Shown: positions 54,124 through 62,924 of the stretch, one piece after another | Numbering within the stretch: the stretch's first letter is position 1 | How the letters are laid out: the number at the start of each line of letters is the position of its first letter | Assembly: GCF_003711225.1 (NCBI RefSeq) | Contig: NZ_CP031030.1 | Location: 7,053,501 to 7,117,500, forward strand | DNA: 64,000 bases | Source of the DNA: Runella sp. SP2 | Lineage (GTDB): Bacteria; Bacteroidota; Bacteroidia; Cytophagales; Spirosomataceae | Direction: 5' to 3' | Translations under genes and position numbers: made by a program | Notes under the pieces: generated by a model | The model's database searches: none | What the model was told of the DNA's origin: nothing | The model's input: only the letters and a program-made list of their open reading frames with translations

Positions 54124-55108
54124 TAGAAATAGGTAAATAGATTTTGTCAATCATTTCTTGGTATTCGATGTGGACTTGGCTTCGGGCTGTGATACCTCCA
54201 CCACTCTTAAAGATAAGCTGTTCTCCCGATTGTTCAATAAAACGGATGAGTACGCCGCTGTCAAAATTTTCGCCATCAAATACCCCCGTAATTCCTGTGT
54301 AATAGCCGCGCTCATAGCCTTCGGCGCGTCGGATAATATCGAGGGTACTTGGTTTGGGAGCGCCACTAATTGAGCCTGCTGGCAAAAGACGAAAAAGCCA
54401 GTTGCCGATAAAATCACGCCAATTTGATGGCATAAGACCCGCAATCTCAGAACTTACTTGCAGCAACGATTTTTGGTTGGTATTCAGGGTATCAAGATAG
54501 CGATAACGTTCCACCCATACCTTTTGGGCAATCATACTCAGGTCGTTTCGAATCAAATCTACGATGGTAGCGTGTTCGGCTGCTTCCTTTTTGTCGCTCA
54601 AAATACGTTCTTCTGCGTTGGGCAACTGAGCATCAATCGTTCCTTTCATGGGAAACGAAGCGATTCGATTGCCGCGAATTTGCACAAATATTTCAGGCGA
54701 AAAACAGACAAACTGCTGCTGCCACCACAGGCGGTATTTGGCTTTACTGTGATAAAAAATCGTTTTTAAATCCAGCTCCGTATGTATTGGGGTAGGAATT
54801 GATAAATTTGTCAAAAAAGAATCACCTCGCTTGAGGTGCTCCACCACTAGCTCAAATTTGGGCGTGTAGTCTTCCAAAGAAAGCGGTGATTTTGAAAAGG
54901 TAAAAGGCGAAAGATGGGGTGTTGGGTGCGTTGTACCATTGTGAACCCCATTAAAATCAAACAAAATGACCTTTGGGTCGATTTGAGAAAGAGGTAAAAC
55001 AACAGGACGTTGGGCTAAAAAATCAATAATGAACAAAAAGGGCGTTCGCTCACGACCTAACTGATTCATTTTTTCAATAGCCTCAAGCGTAGAAAGGGTA
55101 TTTATCAT
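54074..55108 (-). CDS. pabB: Aminodeoxychorismate synthase component I
   Basis: 344 residues, a short PabB without the N-terminal half of anthranilate synthases. The chorismate-binding core is complete: FPMKGTIDAQLPNAEERIL, HATIVDLIRNDLS, LLPAGSISGAPKPSTLDII and YYTGITGVFDGENFDSGVLIR. It makes aminodeoxychorismate for folate. It overlaps pabC; the glutaminase partner is not in the window. Confidence 0.94.
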   Translation of the reverse strand: MINTLSTLEAIEKMNQLGRERTPFLFIIDFLAQRPVVLPLSQIDPKVILFDFNGVHNGTTHPTPHLSPFTFSKSPLSLEDYTPKFELVVEHLKRGDSFLTNLSIPTPIHTELDLKTIFYHSKAKYRLWWQQQFVCFSPEIFVQIRGNRIASFPMKGTIDAQLPNAEERILSDKKEAAEHATIVDLIRNDLSMIAQKVWVERYRYLDTLNTNQKSLLQVSSEIAGLMPSNWRDFIGNWLFRLLPAGSISGAPKPSTLDIIRRAEGYERGYYTGITGVFDGENFDSGVLIRFIEQSGEQLIFKSGGGITARSQVHIEYQEMIDKIYLPISNATIHRNSSTLQREVV

Positions 55109-55136
55109 AGTTAATTAAACGCCTACAGTACAAACA

Positions 55137-56228
55137 ATGCGTTGTCGAATCTTTAAAAATATACGTACTACTAACTTATTCGCGCTGTTCGTTTGGGGTG
55201 TTTTTTTTCTCCAAACGGCCTATAGCCAGCAAAAAAAATGGAATGTACTCCCGTTCCCAGTAGTTTACTACACCCCCGAAACGCGCTGGGCGTACGGAGG
55301 AGCGGTAACTTCAACGTTTCGTTTTCGGTCAGATTCGTTGAATGCTCGCCCCTCTCAACTGAGCCTTGGAGTTGTATTTACCCAAGAGAAACAATCGCTC
55401 TACTACTTACCGTTCCAATTGTTTCCTCAAAATGGTAACTATTATTTCTATGGGGAACTGGGTTTTTATCGGTACAACTACTATTTTTTTGGCATTGGTG
55501 AAGCTGCCGTTCCCAAAGAATTATACGGGGTAGATTTTCCACGGATTCGTTTGAATGCGTTCAAAAAAATGGGCTCTCATAGCTATTGGGGGCTACGTTA
55601 TCAGTACGAAGACTATCGAATCACTGAAACAGAACCCAACGGAGCATTTGACCAAGGAGTTGTCGCAGGTTTCCCCCGCTCAATCACCTCAGGTGTGGGA
55701 CTTGGATGGTTTTACGACTCCCGCGACGTCCTGTTTTATCCCAGCAAAGGAGCTTTTGTGGATGCGGCATACTGGCTTCATTCGCCTATTTTTGGCGGTA
55801 ATGTGGCCTTTCAGCGCATTACTGCCGACGCAGCTGTGTTTAAAAAAGTTGGAGCACGGATTATCCTTGCTGCCAATATGTACGGTAGTTTCAATTGGGG
55901 AAACCCGCCCTTCAATATGCTTTCTGAGATGGGAGGGCCTAAGCGAATGCGAGGTTATTATTTAGGGCGATTTAGAGATAATAATGCGCTTCTGACTCAG
56001 GCTGAAGTTCGAGTGCATGTCGTTGGGCGTTTGAAAGTTGCTGGTTTTACATCTTTGGGGGTGATGGGTGCCTCAAAACCTATTTTGAGGTTTTCAAATC
56101 CCAAATTTGCGCATGGCGTAGGGCTTCGCTTTGTTGCAAATCGTAAAGATGCGCTCAATGTACGCTTTGACTATGCAGTTGGTAGCGATGGCGGAAACTT
56201 TTATTTTACAATCGGTGAAGCATTTTAA
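55137..56228 (+). CDS. BamA/TamA-like outer-membrane barrel protein
   Basis: 363 residues with a Sec signal (ending AYSQQ). No POTRA domains are visible; the rest has the D15-type barrel pattern: GVGLGWFYDSRDVLFYPSKGAFVDAAY, MGGPKRMRGYYLGRFRDNNALLTQAEVR, and a final strand ending in F. Such short members occur widely in Bacteroidota; role unclear. Divergent from pabB; the glycosyltransferase starts 2 bases after it. Confidence 0.85.
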   Translation: MRCRIFKNIRTTNLFALFVWGVFFLQTAYSQQKKWNVLPFPVVYYTPETRWAYGGAVTSTFRFRSDSLNARPSQLSLGVVFTQEKQSLYYLPFQLFPQNGNYYFYGELGFYRYNYYFFGIGEAAVPKELYGVDFPRIRLNAFKKMGSHSYWGLRYQYEDYRITETEPNGAFDQGVVAGFPRSITSGVGLGWFYDSRDVLFYPSKGAFVDAAYWLHSPIFGGNVAFQRITADAAVFKKVGARIILAANMYGSFNWGNPPFNMLSEMGGPKRMRGYYLGRFRDNNALLTQAEVRVHVVGRLKVAGFTSLGVMGASKPILRFSNPKFAHGVGLRFVANRKDALNVRFDYAVGSDGGNFYFTIGEAF

Positions 56229-56230
56229 GG

Positions 56231-56938
56231 ATGGATACTAAATTTATTTCGGTCATTATCCCCACGCTAAACGAAGAAAAAAACGTTCGTCGTTTGGTAG
56301 AAAATATTCAAAAATATGGTCAGCAATACGTAGCAGAAATCATCGTCGTGGACGGAGGAAGTACCGATAATACCGTACAGGTGGCCAAAGAGATAGGCGC
56401 TACCGTGGTTGTAAACTCGCTTAGAGGTAGGGCCGCACAGATGAACGCAGGGGCTACGCGAGCGGCTGGGCAAGTGCTCTATTTTGTTCATGCCGATACG
56501 CAAGTAGCCGAAAGTTTTGCGGACGACATCCACCAAGCGATTCAGGAAGGCTATCAAGCGGGCGGGTATCGTTTCCGTTTCGATTCTGACCGATGGTTGT
56601 TAAAAATCAATAGTTATTGTACGCGCTTCGACTCGCTGTTTGTCCGAGGAGGCGATCAAACCTTATTTGTAACCACCGCTTTGTTTAATAGTTTAGGGGG
56701 CTTTGACGAACGTTACGTCATTATGGAAGAATATGATTTTTTGCGCAAAATGTGGAAATCGCACCGTAAACTGTTTAAACTAATCCCGAAAGAGGTGGTG
56801 GTATCGGCACGAAAATACGAAACAAATAGCTGGTTGAGCGTGCAGTTGGCAAACTTAGTCGCCGTTCTTCAGTTTAAAATGGGACGAAATCCGCAATACA
56901 TCGCCCATTTGTACAAAAAGATGTTGAACTATCGCTAG
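56231..56938 (+). CDS. Family 2 glycosyltransferase, TIGR04283-type
   Basis: 235 residues. GT-A start FISVIIPTLNEEKNVRRLVENI, EIIVVDGGSTDNTVQVA, the membrane-proximal ARAAQMNAGA-like stretch and VHADTQVAESFADDI. The GGDQTLFVTTALFNSLGGFDERYVIMEEYDFLRKM block is typical of TIGR04283 proteins, some of which sit in arsenosugar clusters; nothing here supports arsenic metabolism. Starts 2 bases after the barrel gene. Confidence 0.88.
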   Translation: MDTKFISVIIPTLNEEKNVRRLVENIQKYGQQYVAEIIVVDGGSTDNTVQVAKEIGATVVVNSLRGRAAQMNAGATRAAGQVLYFVHADTQVAESFADDIHQAIQEGYQAGGYRFRFDSDRWLLKINSYCTRFDSLFVRGGDQTLFVTTALFNSLGGFDERYVIMEEYDFLRKMWKSHRKLFKLIPKEVVVSARKYETNSWLSVQLANLVAVLQFKMGRNPQYIAHLYKKMLNYR

Positions 56939-57072
56939 CCTTTTGGGTGTCAGCTTCATATTTTCACGACCATCTTTTGGGAAAACTCTCTTTTTCCTCC
57001 ATTTTTTTTGCGACCTTTGCCGAAATTTTGTTCCGAAAACGGATAACTAAACAACGGACAAACCGACCAAAA

Positions 57073-58080
57073 ATGGAATTATACCTTGATTCTGCCGACT
57101 TTAAAGAGATAGAAACTGCCTTCCAACTTGGATTTTTAGCAGGCCTCACCACAACGCCAACGTTTATGCACCGCGAGGGTGTAACTGACCTCGACGGAAT
57201 GATTGTGAAATTGTCGAAAATTGTCCCTGTTCTTCAAATTGAAGCCTTGGGTGATAGTGCCGAAGATATCGTAAAAGATGCCGAACGGCAGCTAGCATTG
57301 GGCCTTGACCCTGCAAAAACGGTATTTAAAGTTCCCGTTTCACTCGAAGGGGTTCGTGCCTGTAAAATGCTCCGCGACCGTGGTATGATGGTAAACGTAC
57401 ACTTGGTTTATACGATTCAACAAGCGTATATGGCAATGACCGCAGGCGCCAGCTATATCTGCGTATTGGCAGGTCGTATGCAAGATCAAGGGTATGACGC
57501 TATTAAGTTAATTGGAGAATGCGTCGAAATGGTAAATTTCTACGGTTCTTCGTCAAAAGTAATGTTCTCGTCGGTGCGTAATGCCGAGCACGTTCGCAAT
57601 GCGATTGACTTGGGTTGCCACACGATTACAGTGCCTTGGAAAATTATGAAGGTGTTGACTGAAAATAGCTTTACGGCCATTGGCACGCAACAGTTTGTAG
57701 AACACACGCGTTTAATTACAGTGACAGTAGGCGAAGCAATCAATGGCGTAAATCCATTGGTGTCAGCAGATACTACGTTGGCCGATGCGATTGTAAAAAT
57801 GACTGAATTTGGTTTTGGCTCTGTAACGGTGACAAATGCCGACGGAAGCGTGAAAGGCGTATTTACGGACGGTGATTTGCGTCGTAAATTGTCGAGTGAA
57901 GGACGTGATGTATTGAGCAAAGCCATCGGTGAGTTTGAATACAAAATGCCTGTTTCTATCGAAGCAACGGCGCTGTTGGATGCGGCCGCTGCACTTTTCA
58001 AGAAAACAAGCGTTGATACGATTTTGGTAACTGAAGGTGGCAAACCTGTAGGAATGCTTGATATTCAAGATTTGAAATAA
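57073..58080 (+). CDS. Transaldolase-type aldolase fused to a CBS pair
   Basis: 335 residues from ATG 57073. Residues about 1-215 are a fructose-6-phosphate aldolase/transaldolase barrel: MELYLDSADFKEIETAFQLG, the TTTPTFM loop, the Schiff-base lysine in VFKVPVSLEGVRA near residue 86 and AGASYICVLAGRMQDQGYDA. Residues about 225-335 are two CBS domains of the kind fused to arabinose-5-phosphate isomerases (TLADAIVKMTEFGFGSVTVT, VFTDGDLRRKL, then TILVTEGGKPVGMLDIQDL). CBS pairs bind nucleotides or metals, so allosteric control is plausible. The longer open frame to 56947 lacks a signal and is unlikely. Confidence 0.88.
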   Translation: MELYLDSADFKEIETAFQLGFLAGLTTTPTFMHREGVTDLDGMIVKLSKIVPVLQIEALGDSAEDIVKDAERQLALGLDPAKTVFKVPVSLEGVRACKMLRDRGMMVNVHLVYTIQQAYMAMTAGASYICVLAGRMQDQGYDAIKLIGECVEMVNFYGSSSKVMFSSVRNAEHVRNAIDLGCHTITVPWKIMKVLTENSFTAIGTQQFVEHTRLITVTVGEAINGVNPLVSADTTLADAIVKMTEFGFGSVTVTNADGSVKGVFTDGDLRRKLSSEGRDVLSKAIGEFEYKMPVSIEATALLDAAAALFKKTSVDTILVTEGGKPVGMLDIQDLK

Positions 58081-58084
58081 TTAC

Positions 58085-58148
58085 GTTGGCTATTTTGGCC
58101 AACATAGTACTATTTTACGAAACGGTTCGCCAATTTGGCGAACCGTTT
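58085..58148. repeat. Two hairpins between the aldolase and queE
   Basis: GTTGGC/GCCAAC (58085-58103, 7-base loop) and a near-perfect palindrome AAACGGTTCGCCAA-t-TTGGCGAACCGTTT (58120-58148, 14-base arms). No T-run on either side, so not standard terminators. They may act as a 3' end for the aldolase transcript or as a protein-binding operator for queE. Confidence 0.5.
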
Positions 58149-58173
58149 ACCATTCACAGAAAACCTTAAAAAT

Positions 58174-58785
58174 ATGGATTCGCAAACATCCCAACTACCC
58201 GTAATGGAAGCCTTTTATACGCTACAGGGCGAAGGGTATCATAGTGGAAAAGCGGCCTATTTTATTCGTTTGGGCGGCTGCGACGTAGGGTGCGTGTGGT
58301 GCGACGTGAAAGAGTCGTGGGATGCTGATATTCACCCCAAACATACGCTAACACAAATAGTAAACGAAGCATTGCAGTATCCTGCACGCATGGCCGTAGT
58401 GACAGGAGGTGAGCCGTTGATGTATGATTTGGGGGCGTTGACCACCGAACTGCACAATGCTGGATTTGAGACCAATATCGAAACTTCGGGAGCACACCCA
58501 TTTTCGGGTACGTGGGATTGGGTTTGTTTTTCGCCCAAAAAATTCAAAAACCCTCATGATAGCATTTATGCGCAAGCCGACGAACTGAAAGTCGTTATTT
58601 ACCACAAATCAGATTTTGAGTTTGCCGAATACCACGCTGCTCGTGTCAACAAAGACTGTGTGCTGCTACTCCAACCCGAGTGGAGTCGAATGCAAGAAAT
58701 GACGCCTTTAATCGTTGAGTATGTAAAACAGCATCCCCAATGGCGCGTCTCCTTGCAAACGCACAAATACATGGATATACCGTAG
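58174..58785 (+). CDS. queE: 7-carboxy-7-deazaguanine synthase
   Basis: 203 residues from ATG 58174. Radical SAM enzyme of queuosine/7-deazaguanine synthesis. The cluster motif is C-x3-C-x2-C (CDVGCVWC), preceded by YTLQGEGYHSGKAAYFIRLGG; VTGGEPLMY binds the SAM methionine part. Short form typical of QueE. The next gene's open frame overlaps its end in another frame. Confidence 0.94.
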   Translation: MDSQTSQLPVMEAFYTLQGEGYHSGKAAYFIRLGGCDVGCVWCDVKESWDADIHPKHTLTQIVNEALQYPARMAVVTGGEPLMYDLGALTTELHNAGFETNIETSGAHPFSGTWDWVCFSPKKFKNPHDSIYAQADELKVVIYHKSDFEFAEYHAARVNKDCVLLLQPEWSRMQEMTPLIVEYVKQHPQWRVSLQTHKYMDIP

Positions 58786-58814
58786 GAATTGGTGGCGACT
58801 TGTCGGTCGTAGGG

Positions 58815-60728
58815 GTGAAGGTTAGTACTTTTTATTTCTTCTTCTGTTCTTTATTATTATCGCCAAGTGTTTTAGCTCAAAACGGGCTAATAAGCGCCAG
58901 CGCCCGAAAACTGTACGAGTCGGCAGAGAGGCTGCTCCCTTTTGACAGAGAGCAAGCCTTGAAACTCTACAAAAAAACGATTGAAACGGATAGTTCTTTT
59001 GCAGCTCCTTACATGCGGATAGGCCAATTACTCTTTGACTCAAAAGAGACAAAAGAAGGGGCATATCCGTATTTTGAAAAAGCAATAAAAAACGATTCAA
59101 ACGAAAGAGCCTTTCTTATAATCTATGAAATTTTAGGAAAACGGTACCTTCAAAAAGGAGACTATTCCAAAGCCGAAGCGTATTTTAAAGGGTATTTACG
59201 GCTCAGCCCTCAGCCCAAATCGAGCGCTCATCGAAGCGTACTACGTTATTTAAAACAGTGCGAATACGCTCAATACCATCTTCCTAGCACAAAACAGGGC
59301 AATCACCAACGTCTTCCTTCTCCTATTAATAAAGCCCTGGCACAGTCTTATCCTGTCCTAACGGCCGATTTGCAGACGCTGATTTATACGCACAACAATG
59401 GCGATGAGGATATATTCGTCAGTAAACGAACGGCTCAAGGTTGGACAAACCCCAAAAGTATATCGGGGCAAATTAATAAAGCGACCAATGAAGGGACTTG
59501 TTCCATATCGGCAGATGGAAGGTTTTTGGTATTTACGGCTTGCCACCGTAAAACAAATCGTGGAAAATGTGATTTGTACAGTTCGTATAAAATAGGAGAG
59601 AGTTGGAGTGTGCCTGTTAATTTGGGTCCTATTGTTAACGGTCCAGGATGGCAGTCACAGCCGTCGCTTTCGTCGGATGGTACTCGTTTATTTTTTTCTT
59701 CTGACCGTCAAGGAGGATGGGGAGGAAAAGATATTTGGAGTACTTTACGTGATACAGCAGGTGTGTGGGGCGAACCTGTCAACCTTGGCCCTACTATCAA
59801 TACAGAGTTTGATGAAATCTCGCCTTTTATTCACTCCAATGGTAATACTCTTTTTTTCGCTTCGGATGGTTGGCCTAGTTTGGGAGGCTTTGATATGTTT
59901 ATCGCGACCCAAAAGCTGGCTCAGTGGTCACATCCTCAAAATCTAGGCTACCCACTCAATGATTTTGCCGACCAAATGGGATTTTATATTACTCCCGATT
60001 GTCAAGAGGCGTTTTATTCGTACCATGATAAGAGTGTACCTAGTGAAAATGGGGCAGTTGTTAGTAGTTTGTGTCATTATTCTTTACCCGACTCGCTCAA
60101 GCAACTTTGCCCCGCGATGACCTTTGTAAAAGGGCGAGTGATAGATGCAGAAACAAGACGACCTTTAAAAGCCACGATAGGGGTGTCAGAAAAAGAAGAG
60201 CAAATCGCCACTTTTTATTCAGATGACTCGACGGGCGTGTTTCTATTTGTGGTATCCCCACAGGCAAAAACTCAAGTGGAGGTGAAACGTAAAAACTACC
60301 TTTCTCAACATTTGAACCTTAGTTTAGCCACCGATTCGTCTTTTCAAAACGGAACTTGGGAAATTCTATTGACGCCGATTAAGGTGGATTCAAATGTTGT
60401 TTTACAACACACATTATTTACAAAGAATAGCTCGGCGCTGGTCGTTGCACCAAATTCGGCATTAGAACATTTAGCGGAGTATCTAAAACAAAATGTCGCA
60501 ACCGAACTTTTGATTGAAGGGCACACCGATGATGTTGGAACGGCGGAGTTAAATTATACATTGTCGCTACAAAGGGCAGAATCGGTAAAAAGATATTTAC
60601 TTGAAAAAGGCATTGAAGAACAACGGCTACGCGTTAAGGGCTACGGAAAAAGCAGGCCATTGGTACAGCGTGGTTCTGAGCAAGCAAGGCAGCAAAATCG
60701 TAGAGTTGAATGTAAAATCGTACAATAG
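58815..60728 (+). CDS. PorE-like TPR/propeller/OmpA outer-membrane protein, first copy
   Basis: 637 residues from GTG 58815, 29 bases after queE, because the frame then begins with a clean signal peptide (KVSTFYFFFCSLLLSPSVLAQ). TPR repeats about 25-140 (EQALKLYKKTIETDSSFAAPY), a WD40-like propeller about 165-405 (SADGRFLVFTAC, SSDGTRLFFSSDRQGGWGG), a carboxypeptidase-regulatory-like domain about 435-525, and an OmpA C-terminal domain (LIEGHTDDVGTAELNYTLSL, NRRVE) that binds peptidoglycan. This order matches PorE of the type IX secretion system, but many paralogues exist. Confidence 0.82.
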   Translation: MKVSTFYFFFCSLLLSPSVLAQNGLISASARKLYESAERLLPFDREQALKLYKKTIETDSSFAAPYMRIGQLLFDSKETKEGAYPYFEKAIKNDSNERAFLIIYEILGKRYLQKGDYSKAEAYFKGYLRLSPQPKSSAHRSVLRYLKQCEYAQYHLPSTKQGNHQRLPSPINKALAQSYPVLTADLQTLIYTHNNGDEDIFVSKRTAQGWTNPKSISGQINKATNEGTCSISADGRFLVFTACHRKTNRGKCDLYSSYKIGESWSVPVNLGPIVNGPGWQSQPSLSSDGTRLFFSSDRQGGWGGKDIWSTLRDTAGVWGEPVNLGPTINTEFDEISPFIHSNGNTLFFASDGWPSLGGFDMFIATQKLAQWSHPQNLGYPLNDFADQMGFYITPDCQEAFYSYHDKSVPSENGAVVSSLCHYSLPDSLKQLCPAMTFVKGRVIDAETRRPLKATIGVSEKEEQIATFYSDDSTGVFLFVVSPQAKTQVEVKRKNYLSQHLNLSLATDSSFQNGTWEILLTPIKVDSNVVLQHTLFTKNSSALVVAPNSALEHLAEYLKQNVATELLIEGHTDDVGTAELNYTLSLQRAESVKRYLLEKGIEEQRLRVKGYGKSRPLVQRGSEQARQQNRRVECKIVQ

Positions 60729-60738
60729 TTAGAAAGAG

Positions 60739-60745
60739 AGGAGGG
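60739..60745 (+). promoter_or_regulatory. Strong Shine-Dalgarno-like AGGAGGG
   Basis: AGGAGGG lies 5 bases before GTG 60751. Such a sequence is rare in this window and supports the GTG as the start of the second PorE-like gene. Confidence 0.6.
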
Positions 60746-60750
60746 TTATT

Positions 60751-62727
60751 GTGATTTTATTAAAGATAAGGGAAACGACTTGTTTTTGGAAGTTTAATGG
60801 GTTGCTTACTAGCGTAGCAGCCTGTTGGGTATTGGGTACATTATTTTCGTGTACACTTCTTGCCCAAGCACCAGCATCCTACCTGCCAACTACCAACAAA
60901 AAAGCGGCGGAGGCTTTGGAGAGAAGTACAAAGTTTTACAACGAAAAAAACTTTGAAAAAGCGTCGCAGTTTGTGGATGAAGCGCTCCGCCATGATTCTA
61001 CCTTGGCAGATGCGTATTTTCGTAAAGGGCAATTGTATGAAGTTTTTACCCAACCTGATTTGGCCTTACAGGCATACCGTAAAACAGTACAACTAAAGCC
61101 CGATGCACCTCAATTTGCCCTAGCGTATCAACGTCTCATTGAGCACCAGTTGCGGGAAGGAGACTATGCGCAAGCGAAAAACGATTTAGAACACTACATC
61201 ACGTTTCTTAAACCCAATAGCATTGCGCAAAAAAGAGCGCAACGACAGCTTCAAACTTGTGTTTACGGAGCAAAGGCCATTCTCAACCCCCTCGTGATTC
61301 ATCCCGAAGAGCTTTCTGACACGGTCAATCAGTTTATTCTGCAATATTTTCCTGCTTTGACAGGAGATGGCGAAACGTTGCTTTTTACGGGGCTAAAACC
61401 CGAAAACGATGAGGATTTATTTATTTGTACCTACAAAAACGGGCGTTGGAGTTCGCCCGTGTCAGTATCGGATAAAATTAATACGGCTGATAACGAAGGC
61501 ACTGGGACACTCTCGGCCGATGGAAGGACGCTTGTCTTTACTGCCTGCAATCGCCGAGAGGGCTATGGGAGTTGTGATCTATATATTAGCCATAAAGTAG
61601 GGGAAGAATGGGATAAACCAAAAAACTTGGGGATAGTTGTTAATTCTCCTTATTGGGAATCGCAACCTGCATTGTCGCCCGACGGGCAGCTGCTTTACTT
61701 TATTTCTGACCGTCCAGGAGGTGTAGGTGGGCGGGATATTTGGTACACTACCTTACAACCAAATGGCGAATGGGAAAAAGCGAAAAATTTGGATAAAACC
61801 ATCAATACTCCCTTTGATGAAGCGTCTCCTTTTTTATATGCCAATGGGCGGACGTTATTTTTTGCATCGGAAGGCCACGAAGGATTGGGCGGATACGACC
61901 TGTTTTTTGCAGATAGTACGGCTACTGGTTGGCAAAATCCCCAAAATATTGGCTATCCTATCAATACTTCCGACAATCAAGTGGCACTCGTCATTACTGC
62001 TGATGGCAAGTATGGTTACTATTCATTGGATGCAAAGCGAGTCGGAAATCAGCGGGTATCGAGATTGTACCGTTTTCGTTTGCCCGATGAGTTGACCAAA
62101 AGGTTTAATACGGCCAATTACTTGCGAGGAGTTGTCACCGATGTTCGTACCAAAAAACCAATTCAAGCAAACATCGAATTAATGAATTTAACAACGGGTA
62201 AACGCGTACAATTGCTGTCGTCTGACGCCACTACGGGCAATTACCTCACCACCTTGCCCAATGGCAGTGAGTGGGGATTGTACGTAAGTGCCAAAGGATA
62301 TTTTTACAAAAGCTTGTCGTTCGATTATAGCCAAAAAAACAATGCGGAAGGGTATCAATTGGATATCGCTTTGGAGCCACTTCAGAGAGAAGCTTATGGC
62401 GTATTGAGCAATATTTATTTTGAAACGGGAAAAGCTGAGTTGCAAGAAAAATCCCGAACAGAATTAAGTAAGCTCGTTGAACAACTGCGTTCGCAGCCGT
62501 CGCTTCGCATTGAAATCGCAGGCCATACCGACGATGTGGGCGATGCCAAGCAAAATCAGCTACTTTCTCAAAAACGCGCCCAAAGTGTGGTCGATTATCT
62601 TGTGCAATTAGGTGTTGCAAAAGAACGTATCAAAGCAGTAGGCTTCGGTGAAGCAAAACCAATTGTTCCTAATATTTCGGACGAAAACCGACAGCTAAAT
62701 CGCCGTATAGAATGGAGAATATGGTAA
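60751..62727 (+). CDS. PorE-like TPR/propeller/OmpA outer-membrane protein, second copy
   Basis: 658 residues from GTG 60751. Same domain order as the previous gene: signal segment (possible lipobox GTLFSC), TPR about 45-175, WD40-like propeller with SADGRTLVFTACNRREGYGSCDLY and SPDGQLLYFISDRPGGVGGRDIW, CarboxypepD_reg-like domain and OmpA domain (IEIAGHTDDVGDAKQNQLLS, NRRIEW). It is a clear tandem paralogue of 58815-60728, probably an old duplication. It could replace or supplement PorE in the gliding/secretion complex. Confidence 0.82.
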   Translation: MILLKIRETTCFWKFNGLLTSVAACWVLGTLFSCTLLAQAPASYLPTTNKKAAEALERSTKFYNEKNFEKASQFVDEALRHDSTLADAYFRKGQLYEVFTQPDLALQAYRKTVQLKPDAPQFALAYQRLIEHQLREGDYAQAKNDLEHYITFLKPNSIAQKRAQRQLQTCVYGAKAILNPLVIHPEELSDTVNQFILQYFPALTGDGETLLFTGLKPENDEDLFICTYKNGRWSSPVSVSDKINTADNEGTGTLSADGRTLVFTACNRREGYGSCDLYISHKVGEEWDKPKNLGIVVNSPYWESQPALSPDGQLLYFISDRPGGVGGRDIWYTTLQPNGEWEKAKNLDKTINTPFDEASPFLYANGRTLFFASEGHEGLGGYDLFFADSTATGWQNPQNIGYPINTSDNQVALVITADGKYGYYSLDAKRVGNQRVSRLYRFRLPDELTKRFNTANYLRGVVTDVRTKKPIQANIELMNLTTGKRVQLLSSDATTGNYLTTLPNGSEWGLYVSAKGYFYKSLSFDYSQKNNAEGYQLDIALEPLQREAYGVLSNIYFETGKAELQEKSRTELSKLVEQLRSQPSLRIEIAGHTDDVGDAKQNQLLSQKRAQSVVDYLVQLGVAKERIKAVGFGEAKPIVPNISDENRQLNRRIEWRIW

Positions 62728-62766
62728 GAGATTACATATTAAAATATACCAGAGTACTAATCCCAC

Positions 62767-62798
62767 TTTGTCATCTCAGCCTTTTTTGCTTAATTTTG
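62767..62798 (+). promoter_or_regulatory. trxB promoter, Bacteroidota type
   Basis: TTTG (62767-62770), 20 bases, TAATTTTG (62791-62798): a full match to the -33/-7 consensus. The expected start near 62805 leaves a leader of about 120 bases before trxB. Confidence 0.7.
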
Positions 62799-62804
62799 CA
62801 ACCG

Positions 62805-62924
62805 TCTTGCAAAAAGTTGCAAGAAAGACGATGAACGATTTTGCAGGTTAGATTGTAAGTTTTCTAAGAACAGATTATTCTTGAAAATAATCTGGCATCG
62901 TCAATTTAACAAACGTTTTTACTA
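62805..62924 (+). promoter_or_regulatory. Structured 5' leader of trxB
   Basis: Three pairings are visible: hairpin TCTTGCAA/TTGCAAGA (62805-62812 with 62817-62824), hairpin CAGATTATT/AATAATCTG (62871-62879 with 62886-62894) and a long-range stem GACGATG/CATCGTC (62827-62833 with 62896-62902) enclosing the second hairpin. No known riboswitch was recognised. Confidence 0.4.

Noticed and set aside
56231..56938. Arsenosugar biosynthesis role for the TIGR04283-like glycosyltransferase
   Set aside because: No arsenic-related gene is in the window; the family name alone does not support the role.
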